This document shows, one piece after another, positions 1 to 10,792 of a DNA stretch of 64,000 nt. Below the pieces are notes generated by a model, which did no database searches, was not told where the DNA came from, and saw nothing but the letters and a program-made list of their open reading frames with translations. Within the stretch, counting starts at the first letter, position 1; each line of letters starts with the position of its first letter. The stretch covers positions 23,058,353 through 23,122,352 of the forward strand of contig NC_133387.1 in assembly GCF_047511655.1 (NCBI RefSeq). The letters run 5' to 3'. Made by a program: the position numbers and the translations under genes. This DNA comes from Castor canadensis (Eukaryota; Chordata; Mammalia; Rodentia; Castoridae).

Positions 1-59
1 CCGATCTTCCCTGAAGCATGCTAAGCAGTCCTGTTGCCGGGAGGTCTCTCCAATGAGCC

Positions 60-375
60 TAAATTCAAAATGCTGTTGAGTTAAGGAATTTCAATGAAGG
101 AGCAATGGCTCGGGACTGAGAAACCTGATTTAGCCATTAACATGCAATGATCTCCCTGGCCTCTCTAGCTGAATCTGAAAAATGGGGGGGAAATGCCAGC
201 TCCCAGCATGGCAGTGATGATAAATGAAACCATACATTCTCTGCCATTAGAGCTCCCAGAAGAAAGTATAATATGCATGCCAGGTGGTGTTATTAATGAC
301 ATACTCAGGTGCTTTCTAAAGTTTGCAATTAGTACGAAAGGGTAATGGTTAACTATTTCGTCTTCTTAACACTAC
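60..375. promoter_or_regulatory. Candidate conserved noncoding block
   Basis: This stretch has no recognisable repeat and is dense in AT-core words of the kind bound by homeodomain factors: TATTAATGAC at 291-300, CAATTAG at 326-332, ATGCAT at 273-278 and a GATGATAAATG run near 215. It carries no open frame of note. Single-copy DNA with this composition, followed by ordinary sequence, often proves to be a conserved enhancer, but conservation cannot be seen from one genome. The call is inference from motif density alone. Confidence 0.3.
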
Positions 376-536
376 ATGAAGCAGAATGTCCCAGCATAAA
401 AGGAATGACCTGCCACTTTCGTCTTTATCTGGATTATCACCATTTGCATTGGCTTACCAATGACAGGAGATACTACTGTAAGCGAGGTAGTTCCAAGAAT
501 ATTAATTGACTTCCTTATTTGGTGATGCACATTTGT

Positions 537-537
<1 letters not shown>

Positions 538-583
<46 letters not shown>

Positions 584-625
584 CCCTCCCCCACTTTTCT
601 CTCCCTCTCTCTCTCTTTTGTTGAG
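538..625. repeat. (CT)n microsatellite
   Basis: About 22 uninterrupted CT units run from 538 to 581, followed by a C-rich imperfect extension with a second short CT run up to about 620. The low-complexity open frames read through here (Ser-Leu on one strand, Arg-Glu on the other) are products of the repeat and not genes. Confidence 0.97.
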
Positions 626-1336
626 TCAATACAGGCAACAACTCCCCAAAACCTGTTGCCACAGCACCCCTAGCAGCAAGAGGCAGCCACAATGTCAACA
701 GTTACAGAAGAGGCAGCAGCTAGCAGAGCATCCAGAGCCTCCATCTCAGGAAGTGGAAGAAGCAGTGCCAAGAGCTGGCAAGTGGGGCAGCTGCTCCAGC
801 ATCCTAGCCCTTCCTCAAAAGCCTGCCACTGGGCACAGGAGTTGCCATGAGTACACACACACACCAAACAGGGTGGCTTCCAGCTGGCAGGGGGAGCTGC
901 AACCTTGGTGCTGTCAGGAGGAGCTGAAGAAGCAAGGAAGGAAGGACCAAAGCCAACTTCTGGCTAGAAATAAGAGCAGCCAGGACAAGAGAGGGGGATC
1001 TCAAAGCCATAAGGCAGCACCATGGAGTTGGACACGATCTCTAGAAGGAAATCCATCTGTCCTTGAGACTGAGGGAGGGAGAATCCTTTCCTGAAGGTCA
1101 CAGTGGAATGGAAAGGCCAGTCTTTCCAAAGGACTTGGGCCCTGTGTCGGAGAGCTGAAAAAGGAGAGAGCCTGTAAATAAACACAAGAGGACAAAATCA
1201 ACAGAGTGTCCCAGCCCTCTGGGCACACCAACCTGAGCTGCACTTTAGGCAAAGCACACAAGCAATACCACATGTTCTCACAGTTCAGGACATTTGATGA
1301 ATGCATTAAGACTTAGGAGACAGACAGGAGCATCAC
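626..1336. other. Single-copy DNA, nothing recognised
   Basis: The sequence has moderate GC and many CAG/GCAG words. A 191-codon open frame spans 519-1094 but begins inside the CT microsatellite, has no domain-like composition and shows no splice or promoter context. I take it as chance. No repeat family was recognised. Confidence 0.5.
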
Positions 1337-1567
1337 AGTTCAATGTCAGCCCAGGTGAAAGTTAGCATGCCCCTGTCGCAAAAACAAGCCTGGCACTATA
1401 GGGCACACCTGTAATCCCAACTACTTGGGAGGGGGAGGTGTGGAAGGATCACAGTCTGAGGCCAGGGCAAAACACAAGACTTTATATGAAAAACAAACTA
1501 GAAAGCAAAATGACTCGGGGAAGGGGTCTGGTTCAAGTGGTAGAGCACAAGTCCTGAGTTCAATCAT
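1337..1567 (+). repeat. B1-dID SINE, 5'-truncated multimer
   Basis: The end of one B1-type monomer (about 1337-1386, 'gtcagcccagg..' to 'ccctgtcgcaaaaac') runs into a second B1 monomer ('cacacctgtaatcccaactacttggg' split across 1410-1435) and then an ID-type monomer ending 'agtggtagagcacaagtcctgagttcaat'. It therefore looks like a three-part SINE that lost the start of its first unit. It is old and diverged: the ID part lacks several consensus positions. Confidence 0.75.
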
Positions 1568-2049
1568 CTGAGAAGCAGAGATGCCACAGCAACACCTAAG
1601 CCCTGGGAGGGTGCTCTTCATGGAGCCTGGGTCCCAGTGATTATTCTGTAAAAAAGACTCTGACACCATGGGGGAGGTGAGGCCCATCTATGGGATAGGC
1701 AGAGACCAAGGCAGCTGCTGTTAACTGAAGGAAATATAATAGACAAGCCCATCCCTATGACTGGAGTTATCTCCTGGAGGAAATTCATGGCCACAAACTC
1801 ATGCTCCATTATCTTACTAAAATGTCCCTCCTCCTCTGGTCACCTCCTAAAGACCCTAAATCCTGGGCCAGAGGAGCCCTCCTGTTCCAATAACCTTCAG
1901 CTCCACGGTGGAATCGGACTCTAAGAAAAGCAGGCCGGGGATGTCTCTTCCTTCCCCAGCTCCCTGGGGTTCCGCACACCTGCTGGGGTAAACGCCAAGT
2001 CTTCTGGCTCCCCACCCTCAGCGCAGCCGCCCCTCCCTCCACCCCGGGA
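1568..2049. other. Single-copy DNA, rising GC and CpG
   Basis: No repeat or gene was recognised. From about 1960 the sequence becomes GC-rich with several CpG dinucleotides (around 2018-2075), forming the shoulder of the next block. It is too short and too weak to call a CpG island. Confidence 0.4.
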
Positions 2050-2400
2050 TCTCCCTCCTGAGCGCCGCCCGCACCTGTATTTGTTAATCAAGCCGCGCAG
2101 GACGCAATAATTGCCCAGCAGAAAACATGGGTGCAGATGTTAGGGAGCGCCGGGGCAAAAGCACTAAATGAGATTCTTGTTTTCCAAACAGAGCCCGAGA
2201 TTTAATTACAGCCTTTCCAAGTGCTTATTAAAAACCGTTATTTTTTTTCCTTATTGTTTTCCTGCATGGCGCATATTGAATCAGCCGCTGCTGTTGTCTT
2301 GTTTTTGGAGCGTTCATAAAAAGAACCGATGTGGAAAATTGCAAACACAGATTGTACCCAAACAATATCTTCTCCCTTTGCTTTCTCCCTCTCATTTCTT
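2050..2400. promoter_or_regulatory. Candidate conserved regulatory block with CpG shoulder
   Basis: A CpG-containing segment (2059-2160) passes into AT-rich sequence with motif words such as GTTAATCA near 2086, CAATAATTG near 2105, GATTTAATTACAG near 2200 and TTCATAAAAAG near 2312. There is no repeat similarity. A compact GC-to-AT block packed with homeodomain-type and TAAT sites is typical of deeply conserved developmental enhancers. This is inferred from composition: no alignment was possible, and no transcription start or exon is visible. Confidence 0.35.
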
Positions 2401-3479
2401 CCTGCTGCATAACAACATCCGTGCGTGCATTCAGAGCACATAGGGCTCTTTCCCAACAGCCGAAGGGGGTCTTTGGGGCGCTCCACCTGCCTGAGAAAGA
2501 GCCAGGGGAGCAACCTGTGGGACAGGTGAATGGTAGACCTGGAACCAAGACCAGTGAAGCCCTAGGCAGAGGGCCACCTCCCTCCTACAGCAGGTGAGGA
2601 GGCACTGGCCAGAGAGGTGAAGCGATGGACCCCAGCCCAAGCTGCTTCTCTGGCCCAAAGGACTACAGAGTGCTCTAACACACTCAGCCCCTCTGGATGC
2701 TTCTGGGACTTAGAGCCACAAAGACCTGCTGGCTCTTTTAAGTCCATAGCATTCCTCATTGGAAATGAGGCCTCCCCGTGCATTCTGTGCCAAGGCCAAG
2801 GTCACAGCCAGACAGAGGCTCACATGTTTAACTGTCCTCTTATCTCTGAGTGATTCTCTTATTAGAAAAACAAGTCTGTTTCCCAGGTCTTTCTCGGAAA
2901 GTTTCCACAGGACAAAGTTCTGTGAAGAGCTTAGAGCCCTCTGAGTGTCCCCAAGTCCCCACCAGAGCCTCTTCACAGGGGACATCCTCACCACTTTCTC
3001 CTGCTTCCCTACTTGCTTGGATCTGGAACCAGCTTTTAAAGGAGAGGCAGCTCTTCTCCCTGCAGGTCTGGCAGGAGGAGGTGCCAATTTGAAGGAGTAA
3101 GGTAGGCATGGGGAAGGTTTCTTATCAATGTTTAAAATTCTATGCCTTCTTTCTGACCCAGTCCCCATAACCCACCACCAGTGGCAGCTTCCTGCTCTCC
3201 ATTCTGCTCCTTATCTCAACTTGCCCTTGTCAGGAAGGAAGGGTAGAGTGGGGGAGTAGGACCCGGTCCTTTTCCGTGCTCCCTGATAAGAACCCTGCTA
3301 AACTGACCCTGCCACGCTCTGGTCCCTCCCAGATGAGGAGGAGCCATCTGTGCTTAGACAATGAGTCCAAGAACTTGGCCATGTGACCCCAGAGAAGAAC
3401 GCTTGCTTTCCCCTGAACTTTACTTTTTCTCTGTCATTCAAATCCTATTTTCATACATTACATCTGTGCAGGTAGAGGT
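2401..3479. other. Single-copy DNA, nothing recognised
   Basis: I see no repeat family, no coding exon and no structural element. Overlapping open frames of 70-150 codons occur on both strands here but have no family resemblance and overlap one another, as expected by chance in moderately GC-rich DNA. Confidence 0.5.
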
Positions 3480-3903
3480 TATAATGATGTGTATCCAAAG
3501 CTGTTGAATAATGGGGCGGGGGACGGGTAAGGGAGAGCAATGGAAGCAGTTGAACAGACGAAAGTAAAGTATACTCACAGTGGGGATACACTGAGAAACC
3601 CCTTTGAACATTGACTTTGGAATTACTAATGAAAGACAGGTCTGTAAAATAGGTACAGTGGGGGCACTGGTGAGACAGAGGAGGATGAATATGGCTGATG
3701 GACTTCATGTACATATACAAAATAGGACAATAAAACCTCTTGCAATTGCTTTAAGTGGGGAAGGGAGGGGTTTTTGGTGTGTGTGGAGGAGGATGGAGGG
3801 AGTGATCTAACCAATGTACAATGTAAACCTATTCAGAATTGTCACAATGACTCTCCCCTGAACCACGAATATATGCTAATAAAATATAGCCTAATAAAAA
3901 TCG
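3480..3903 (+). mobile_element. L1 LINE 3' UTR fragment (type A)
   Basis: This is the 3' untranslated end of a rodent L1. Recognisable pieces are the G-rich segment, 'gaaagacaggtctgtaaaatagg', the stretch 'cttgcaattgctttaagtgg', and the ending 'gtgatctaaccaatgtacaatg' through 'aacctattcagaattgtcacaatga'. It closes with two AATAAA-type polyadenylation words (about 3878-3900). The copy is 5'-truncated so that no ORF2 is left. Its sequence is unlike the other L1 ends in this window. Confidence 0.75.
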
Positions 3904-4617
3904 AGGGACTCCTATCTTTCAGTCTTACACAAGAGTAAAATTAAGACAGGAGGAATTGTAGGAAAAAAAGGCAGCATTCATGTCCCTCCCACCCCCACAC
4001 AGAGATAACGAGAAGTAGTACCCAAGGGGCATTGAAACCCACGACACTAGCATGCAGGCTACATGAGCCCTTCTGGGCTGTGAGCCATACGCTGGGGCTA
4101 AGTGAAACTTAGGAAATGGCATTTGTGATGAGACTCTCCAGGTATAATCTCCCCACCAGAACCATGGAACTTTGGAGCAAAGAAATTGCCAAATGCTCAG
4201 ATCTGTTCTCAACTTCCATTTCACCCTTCTATCTCCAGAACTTGCAAAGCTAAAGCAACACATCCCAGACCCTCCTGTGGCTCTGCTGCTCAGGATCTAC
4301 CCATCAGTGCATTTGTGCCAGATCTGGAGGCTGGAACAGTGGGGATACCACCTCTCTGCAGAGGCAGAGGCAGTGCTCCAATTGGACAATCAATGTTGGT
4401 GGTGACTGCATTCCAGGATCCACCATCTTGTCACCAACTTCATAGGCATGAGGCAGCTGTGATGGTGACAATGGAGACAAGCATGGTGGTGGCAGTTTCC
4501 TGGCCTGATGGTCCTTGATTCCATCTTTCTGGCTCTTCCAGTGATGTGAGAAAGCTCTAATTCTGCCTGAGATACCTAGAGTGGTTTCTGTTTCCTATCT
4601 GAAATCATGACTGATAC
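3904..4617. other. Single-copy DNA, nothing recognised
   Basis: No repeat or gene was recognised. Open frames of 77-112 codons on both strands overlap and lack any protein-family signature. Confidence 0.5.
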
Positions 4618-4745
4618 AAATCTTTGTGCTCATTTTGCAGACAATGCTCAGAGAAGTGAAGTGACTTGCCAAGATCCCACAGCAGAACTGTGAAGGCAGA
4701 GCTGAGACCAGAGTCAACTTCTTCCCCTTAACCCAGAGTTCTTCA
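4618..4745 (-). repeat. MIR SINE relic
   Basis: The words 'attttgcagacaatgctcagagaagtgaagtgacttgccaag' (in pieces) and 'gagctgagacc' follow the MIR core in reverse orientation (the 'cattttacagatgaggaaactgag..agtaacttgcccaagg' pattern). It is an ancient mammalian-wide tRNA-derived SINE, heavily diverged. Confidence 0.75.
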
Positions 4746-6764
4746 GTGGCAGGGTAGAAAACAGCTCTCCTTATAAGTCCCCCTGTCCTTTCTTTCCCAA
4801 GCTCTGCCCTCCATACCCCAGCTCGGCAGAGGTATGTGGCATGTGAGTGTGTGTGTAAATACATACATACATGGGTGCTGTGGTGCCCACTAATTCTGTG
4901 CATCACAATATATTGAAGGTTTTTGTCCCTAGCACCACCAAAAGTCCAAATGGCTCAGCTGCTGCCTTTGTGCTGTGACTCTATTAAAGACCTTACAGGG
5001 AACAAACTTTCATTTCATGGATGATTCAGAATCTCCATCCAGAGGAAATTGATGTTTTGCTAGGCATTTTCCTACTCGAGAGACGGTCAGAACTCACCAT
5101 AAAAGCAGATAAAGACTGTGTAAGTCAGCAGGTTAGAACCACAGATCAAAAAGCTAAACCAATGAGAAAAGTCTCTGGAGGTGAAGCAGCTAAAATTCTG
5201 GGTCTCTCTGAGAGGTTGTTACTGATTCGTCGCCTGGGCCCAGGGAGAGATCCAACCAGTCAAAGACAAATAATCAGATAGCTGCCAGGAGCTCTGAATT
5301 TGCACTCAGGACTTTGGTTTAGACACAGTTTCTTTCTGAAAATTCTGGCCACCTTTGGAGAGAGGGTGATGGCCGTTGAGTCAGCAAATGGTGGAGGGGT
5401 ATGTGAGCAAGGGAGGGAATAGAAGATGACTTCATGGGGAACACTGGATTTGACCTTCAGAGGATACTTATCATTCCCTCCTCCAGGTCTCCTTTCTGAG
5501 GGACAGGCCATCCCTCAGCCCAGAGGGGGCTTCCACTGAATTCCTGCCTCTATCCTCTCTCCATACTCCACAGCTTGGTGAGCCTGGAATCATTTGTCCC
5601 CAGAGCCAATCTAAAGACCAGGTCTATCCATGGGAATTTTTCATCAAACTTTAGCAAAATGATAGAAATAAATTTAAAAAGGATAATTCAGAATTGTGTG
5701 CTGGGGTGGTGGGATGTACATACGTGCAAGGTTGCTAACTAACCTTTCTTGGAAAAAAAAAAGTCCTTTATTCTAAGATTATTCCCTTCCTGGGAATAGT
5801 GCCTTTTTCTTGTTAAAATATCCTTTCTTTTATGAATTGTTAATAACAGTCATATTGTTATTGTTCTATGAGGGTAGGGAAAGAGTTGTTTCTTTTCCTT
5901 TTCTTTTTAACCTCCTTACTTGACAAAAGAAGTTAGCTACTTCAGGTAAGCCTGGGGCTTGTTTTTATTTTTCTTGATCTGTGCAGTGTATGTGCCTCAG
6001 TTCACCCCTCCCCGCCACCCCCATCCCTTCCAGAATGGATGGATGCCTGGGTCAGGGCAACTTCTTCCCACTTCTCCACACAGGTGCCTACATCCACAGC
6101 TGGAACTAGAAGGCTAAGGCTCCAGGCTGCCTACTGACCTTGGCCACTTTCCTTGGATTATCCTGAGTACCTGAGACACCATCAGGCTTAGGAGTCTCAC
6201 CTTTCTGCCTTCATCTACCCCTATCCTCCTGGATGTAAACCTGTAGCTCTGACATCAGCCATTGAGAATCAGGTCAGTCTCTGCCCCAAGAAAGCTTCAG
6301 ATGATGTGCAAAGGTTCTTGGGAGTGTGCAAAATAATGTTTCCTCTCAAGCCAGTCCAGACCTCTCTTCCCAAAGCCCCCAGCTCTGAGTGAGGTGCACT
6401 CCAGCCCAGTAGAAATAACACACACTTACCATGAGCTTATCTTTGCTCTGGCCAAGGCCCCACTGACTGCAGGGTTCCCTGGGCAGCGTCGACATGCCTG
6501 TTCCAGTAAGAACCATTTCCAGAGCCGCCCCCCACAGGGGCTCAGACTGTTCACTGTTGTCCAAGCCTGTGAGCATCCTCCTGACTGCTCCTCCGTCACC
6601 CAGACATCTCAGGGCTCCAGGAATGGGGGCTCTGTAGAGGGAGGTACCTGCCAACTCAGAGAGCCAACCACTCACCAAGCTGCATACATTCTTTTGTATT
6701 TCCCCAGGAGTGAATTTGGCTGCTACATTTTCTATCCCTAATTTTTTTCTTTAATTTCAAATGT
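4746..6764. other. Single-copy DNA with a short (CATA)n run
   Basis: The only patterned sequence is a brief ACATACATACAT run at about 4860-4872. The segment at 5640-5960 is AT-rich with homopolymer A and T runs. No gene, repeat family or RNA gene was recognised across these 2 kb. Confidence 0.5.
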
Positions 6765-6925
6765 ATATTAATTCATTTAATGTGTATTATTATTATTGCC
6801 ATTTATAGATAAGGGAAGGTAGAGAGGTTGGCTAACTCACTCAAGGTCACATAGCAAATAACTGCAGGAGCTGGGATTTGAACCTGGTGGTCTGGCTCAA
6901 GAGTGTATGCTTTTCACCTCTCAGT
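6765..6925 (-). repeat. MIR SINE
   Basis: This copy reads along the MIR consensus in reverse: 'attattattgcca..ttatagataaggga', 'ggctaactcactcaaggtcacatagc' and 'gagctgggatttgaacctgg..gtctggctc'. Most of the tRNA-like head and core are present. Confidence 0.9.
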
Positions 6926-7419
6926 GCTTCGAACACAAGGAGCATCTTGGTCCAGAAGTTTAGACAGAGATAGGATCCAGGAAATTCAAAGATCAAGTCT
7001 CACTTCCTGCCAGGCTCCACACAGAACCTACCAATGGGCCTCAGGTAAAAGCTGTACACCAATTCCGGGAAGCAAGAGACAGGCCTCTGTTCAACACCCT
7101 CTAGCAATCAGCAAGGCTCCAGAGGAACCAGGAGACTTCCAAAGGCAGGACCTCAATGCCTTCCTCACTGTCAAGGTCACCTTCCCAGAACCACATTTAG
7201 CCTTTGCTTACTGTCTGGGGATCCCCTGATTGTGAGGCCCACAGAGTTTAATGGACCACATGACAGCCAGTGGCCCACAGAAAGCCTCTAGGCAAATTAG
7301 AAAAAGGTGCTGCTTAGAGTAGACAAGGCTGGGGATACACCCCCTACTTCACAGAATGGAGTTTGTGCTTCAGCTCCCACCAGCCTCCCAAACATGCAAT
7401 CAACAAGAACACACTTGTT
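6926..7419. other. Single-copy DNA, nothing recognised
   Basis: No repeat, gene or structural element was recognised here. A 108-codon open frame (6903-7229) starts inside the MIR relic and is taken as chance. Confidence 0.5.
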
Positions 7420-8045
7420 TGGGGGAAGAACATTCCAGGTGGAAAAACCAGCAGTAACAAAGGCCCTGAGGTGAGAAAGCAGCTGGCACACCCAAGGAAT
7501 AGCAAAAAGGCTAGTGTGGCCAAAGCAGAGAAAGCTGGGGAGAGCAATGAGAAGTAAGGGCCAAGAGATGCCAGGGCCAAGTCACACGGGGCCTTGAAGA
7601 CCATTATGAAGGTAGTGGCTGTTCCCTGCATGAGATGGGGCCCAGTGAAAGGTTTTGAGAGGATAAATAACATGATGTGAGTTATTTATTTTATCACCCA
7701 AGCTACTGGGTTGAAAATAGACCTGGAGAAAGCAGGAAATCTGGAGGGTTGTGAGTCGGCAACAAGATATGGGTGTGGTGCGGACCAAGTGAGTGAAGGA
7801 GGCCATGAGAAGTGGTGAGAACTGGGATATAGCTTGAAGGTAGATCCGATGGTTGGTGTGGAGAATGAAAGAGAAGTTCAGGAAGACTGGAAGGTGCATG
7901 ACCTAAGCAATGCAGAGATGGGAAAATTACAGGATGCTGTTGTTTCAAATGCCAGATGGGGAACTTCAATTTGGACATATGAACTATGGGATTCTTTAGA
8001 CCTCTAAATGGAGGTGTCTAATAGTAGTTGGGTAAAAATTGACAA
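7420..8045 (-). mobile_element. L2 LINE fragment
   Basis: Several hundred bases follow the 3' half of L2 in reverse. Matches include 'aacattccaggtgg..', 'aacaaaggccctgaggtgagaaag', 'aggaatagcaaaaaggctagtgtggcc', 'tcacacggggccttgaagaccat', 'ggttttgagaggataaataacatgatg' and finally 'ttggacatatgaac..ggaggtgtctaatagtagttgg'. L2 is an extinct CR1-clade LINE, so this is an ancient copy. It is long for a relic but too decayed for any frame. Confidence 0.8.
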
Positions 8046-8049
8046 CTGA

Positions 8050-8368
8050 GGCTGGGTGCAATGGCTCACACCTGTATTCTGAGCTACTCAGAAGATAGAG
8101 ATTGGGAAGATTGTGGCTTGAGGTCAGCCCTAGCAACAAGTTCAAGAGACCCCATTTCAATCAATGGTTGGGTACAGTGACATGCACCTGCCATCCCAGC
8201 TATGCAGGAAAGTTCAGATAGGAAGATAGTGGTCTAGGCTGGCCTAGGCAAAAAACAAGACCCTAACTCAAAAATTACCTATGCAAAAGGGCTGGTGGAG
8301 TGGCTCAAGTGGTAGAGTGCCTACTTAGCAAGCAATAGGCCCTGAATTTAAAACCCAGTACCACCAAA
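8050..8368 (+). repeat. Trimeric SINE (B1 + B1 + ID)
   Basis: The element consists of three joined monomers. The first starts 'gctgggtgcaatggctcacacctg'. The second, a variant B1, starts about 8166 ('ggttgggtacagtgacatgcacctgcc') and ends 'accctaactcaaaaatt'. The third is an ID-type monomer from about 8290 ('gggctggtggagtggctcaagtgg') to 'aaacccagtaccaccaaa'. It is followed by a short degenerate CATA/TATA run (8369-8410), probably grown from the tail. RNA polymerase III transcription of such elements starts from boxes in the tRNA/7SL-like heads. Confidence 0.88.
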
Positions 8369-8410
8369 TTTTACATACATATATGCATATATGTACACAT
8401 ATATATAATG

Positions 8411-8810
8411 AAATGTGGACGTGGTCAGCACTTAAAGCTATGATACTAAATGAGGTCACCAGAGGAGCAAGCACAAAGAGACAGGGACAAAGAGCCTTAT
8501 GACCAGAAGTCGGGAAGATGAGGAATATCCAACAAAAGGGTCTAAAAAGGAGCAACCATTGGGCAAGACACATCCAGAAGCCAAGTGAAGAGGAGGGCAC
8601 AGTCAGCTATGCCAAGCAATGCTGTGAGGCCAAGATAAAGAAGGAGACTTGGCTTCAGGACACAGCTACTCTGCCACCATCCACTGAAAGGTGCCAGATG
8701 AGTTCATGTCACTCTCTGAGCACCATTCCTCCATGACATACTACTTACCTCATTGCTGTGGTGGCTGTGATGAGCTATTATGTTGAAAATAGAAAATACT
8801 ATAAAGTAGG
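8411..8810. other. Single-copy DNA, nothing recognised
   Basis: No repeat or gene was recognised between the two flanking SINEs. Confidence 0.45.
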
Positions 8811-9013
8811 TCTGGACATGGTAGGGCTCACCTGTAATCCCAGCTACACAGGAGGTGGAGGTAGGAGGATTGTGGTCCAAGGCCAGCAGGAGCAAATGAT
8901 TAGACCCTATCTGAAAAATAAACAAAAGCATAAGGACTGGGGCAGGACTCAAGTGGTAGATGGCTTGCCTAGCAAGCACAAGGTCCTCAGTTCAGGCCCC
9001 AGTTCCACCACTG
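8811..9013 (+). repeat. B1-dID SINE
   Basis: A B1 monomer ('ggacatggtagggctcacctgtaatcccagctacacagg' in pieces) is joined to an ID monomer ('ggggcaggactcaagtggtagatggcttgcctagcaagc' in pieces, then 'cctcagttcaggccccagttccacc'). It is moderately diverged and has no clear A tail. Confidence 0.85.
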
Positions 9014-10189
9014 GCACATGGCAGCTATTCACCAGATTAGGGGCATTAGTTAGCATCTCCTCACCCTTCTCTTCTCTTCTTCAGATGTAGAGAGGAGGAA
9101 ATGAGGTAGGCTCCCTGGGGATAGAGCGGGAAGGGACTCTGAGGCCTTTCTGGGGCTAGCTTATCCACTTCTATTTCTCGGGCTTTGGAACATTGTTGGG
9201 GATACCAGGATGTATGTCAGGATGTCACCATCCTGGGTCAAATTCCTGAAGGGGCGTGAGGGGTAAAATCCCTTTGTGGACATCCAGTCCTGCCCTGGAG
9301 TGGGACCCACCTCCACTGGAGGCTGCAGAAGCAGGGAGTCACAAAGATGACCCAGGGCAGTTGTGCAGGCTGGAAGGGAGAGGGCCAGAGATGAGAGTCC
9401 CCTGGACTCTGTCCTGCAGATGAGGTAAGATGCCACCAGAGAGGAGGTGTCACAGGAAACGTGATCAGTGCAGCATTGAGTGCCCCTCACAAGTGGCCTC
9501 CTGGTCTGCAAGGACAGTACTCCATCCACCTATTAGGAGCCCACCCCTCACTCTTTCAGCACCTCCTTCCACTGGGTCATCACAGCTGCTGCACTGGCTC
9601 CCACCAGAACAGAACTCAGACCTGTCTCCTCCCCCAGGGCTGCCTGGCCTCACAGCCCACCACCCAAGGACACATAGCTAGGCATATGAGGACAGCCCCC
9701 TTTTCTGCAGCTCTAGGTCAGAGTCACAAACCCTTTTTTTCATCACATTATTCTGCATCTAACACCTCCGATGCTCCAGGCCAAAGCCAAACTTGCTTTG
9801 GGTTGCCATGGCAACTCATATCCCAATCACATATGCTTTGACCCTAGAGCTAAGGGACTAGGGTCTGTACTTATAAATCCTTGTGCAGGGCGTCAATGAT
9901 GCTGGTAAACACACAGAGGTGTGAGTGCAGATGGAGGAGCGCCTGCCCTGATGGGGCCTTCTCTGATTTTTTTGCAATACACTATGGAGTAAATAAATAA
10001 GAAACCGGATGTTTCCACTGCTTTTCTCTGGTCCTATCCAGCACTTGCTCAAGCCCAGACCACCTGCCTCTCTTGCCTGGACTCAGCTAGTGGCAGAAAG
10101 GACCAGAGAGCAGTGAAGTGACCAACTGATCTCCCTGACTTGAAGACAGGCTCCCACAATCCATTCTCCATGCACAATCAAGTGTTGTA
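9014..10189. other. Single-copy DNA, nothing recognised
   Basis: Overlapping open frames of 60-126 codons on both strands have no family signature. No repeat, exon or RNA gene was recognised. Confidence 0.5.
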
Positions 10190-10715
10190 ACTGGTTAACA
10201 TGTTTTATCAGCCCCAGCTGGACACCCACTGGAGACTGCCTATTGTCCTTGGAATGAAGTCCTCCCCTACTGCTAGGCCCTTCGTGGACAGACACAGCCA
10301 CTTCTTCAGTGCCAGCGATCTCTTCATCTCTGATTCTCAAACCTGCCCTGCCCTCTATGCTCCCATCCTCCTGAGTTTCTGATAATTCCCCAAATGGACC
10401 AAATATCCTCTCCCATCCAGGCCTTTGCACACGTCGTTCCCTCTAGCTAACTCCTACTCATCCTTCAAGACTCCATTATCACTCCAGAAAACCTTCCCTG
10501 ACGGCCCCACAAACACAACCTTGGATCCCCCGAGTGCTCTCCCATGCCCTATCCTTCCCCTCTTTGACATTGCATCACATGTATTGTGAGCATCTATCAG
10601 CTGGGCTGCCTCCTGACTGAAGGCTCCTGGAAGGAGGGTGACTGCTTTGGTTCATATCAGCTCCTCTTGTAGGAACCAAGAGCTAAGAAATTCAATATGT
10701 GAATGAATGAAGAAA
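10190..10715 (+). mobile_element. L2 LINE 3' end
   Basis: The segment follows the L2 3' terminus. It begins with 'ctggacacccactggagactgcctattgtcc..ggaatgaagtcc', then has 'cctttgcacacgtcgttccctct', 'tccttcaagac', 'accttccctgac', 'actgaaggctcctggaaggaggg' and the typical ending 'aatatgtgaatgaatgaa'. It is an ancient, non-coding copy. Confidence 0.88.
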
Positions 10716-10792
10716 TGAGAAGGTGGAAGAGGAGTCTGCATTTGTGACAGTCAAAATCCAGTTAAGGTTTTAAGCCTAAAAATAGTAGACAT

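Noticed and set aside
519-1094. 191-codon open frame, the longest in the window
   Set aside because: It begins in the CT microsatellite (Leu-Ser repeats), has no domain signature and no supporting gene context.
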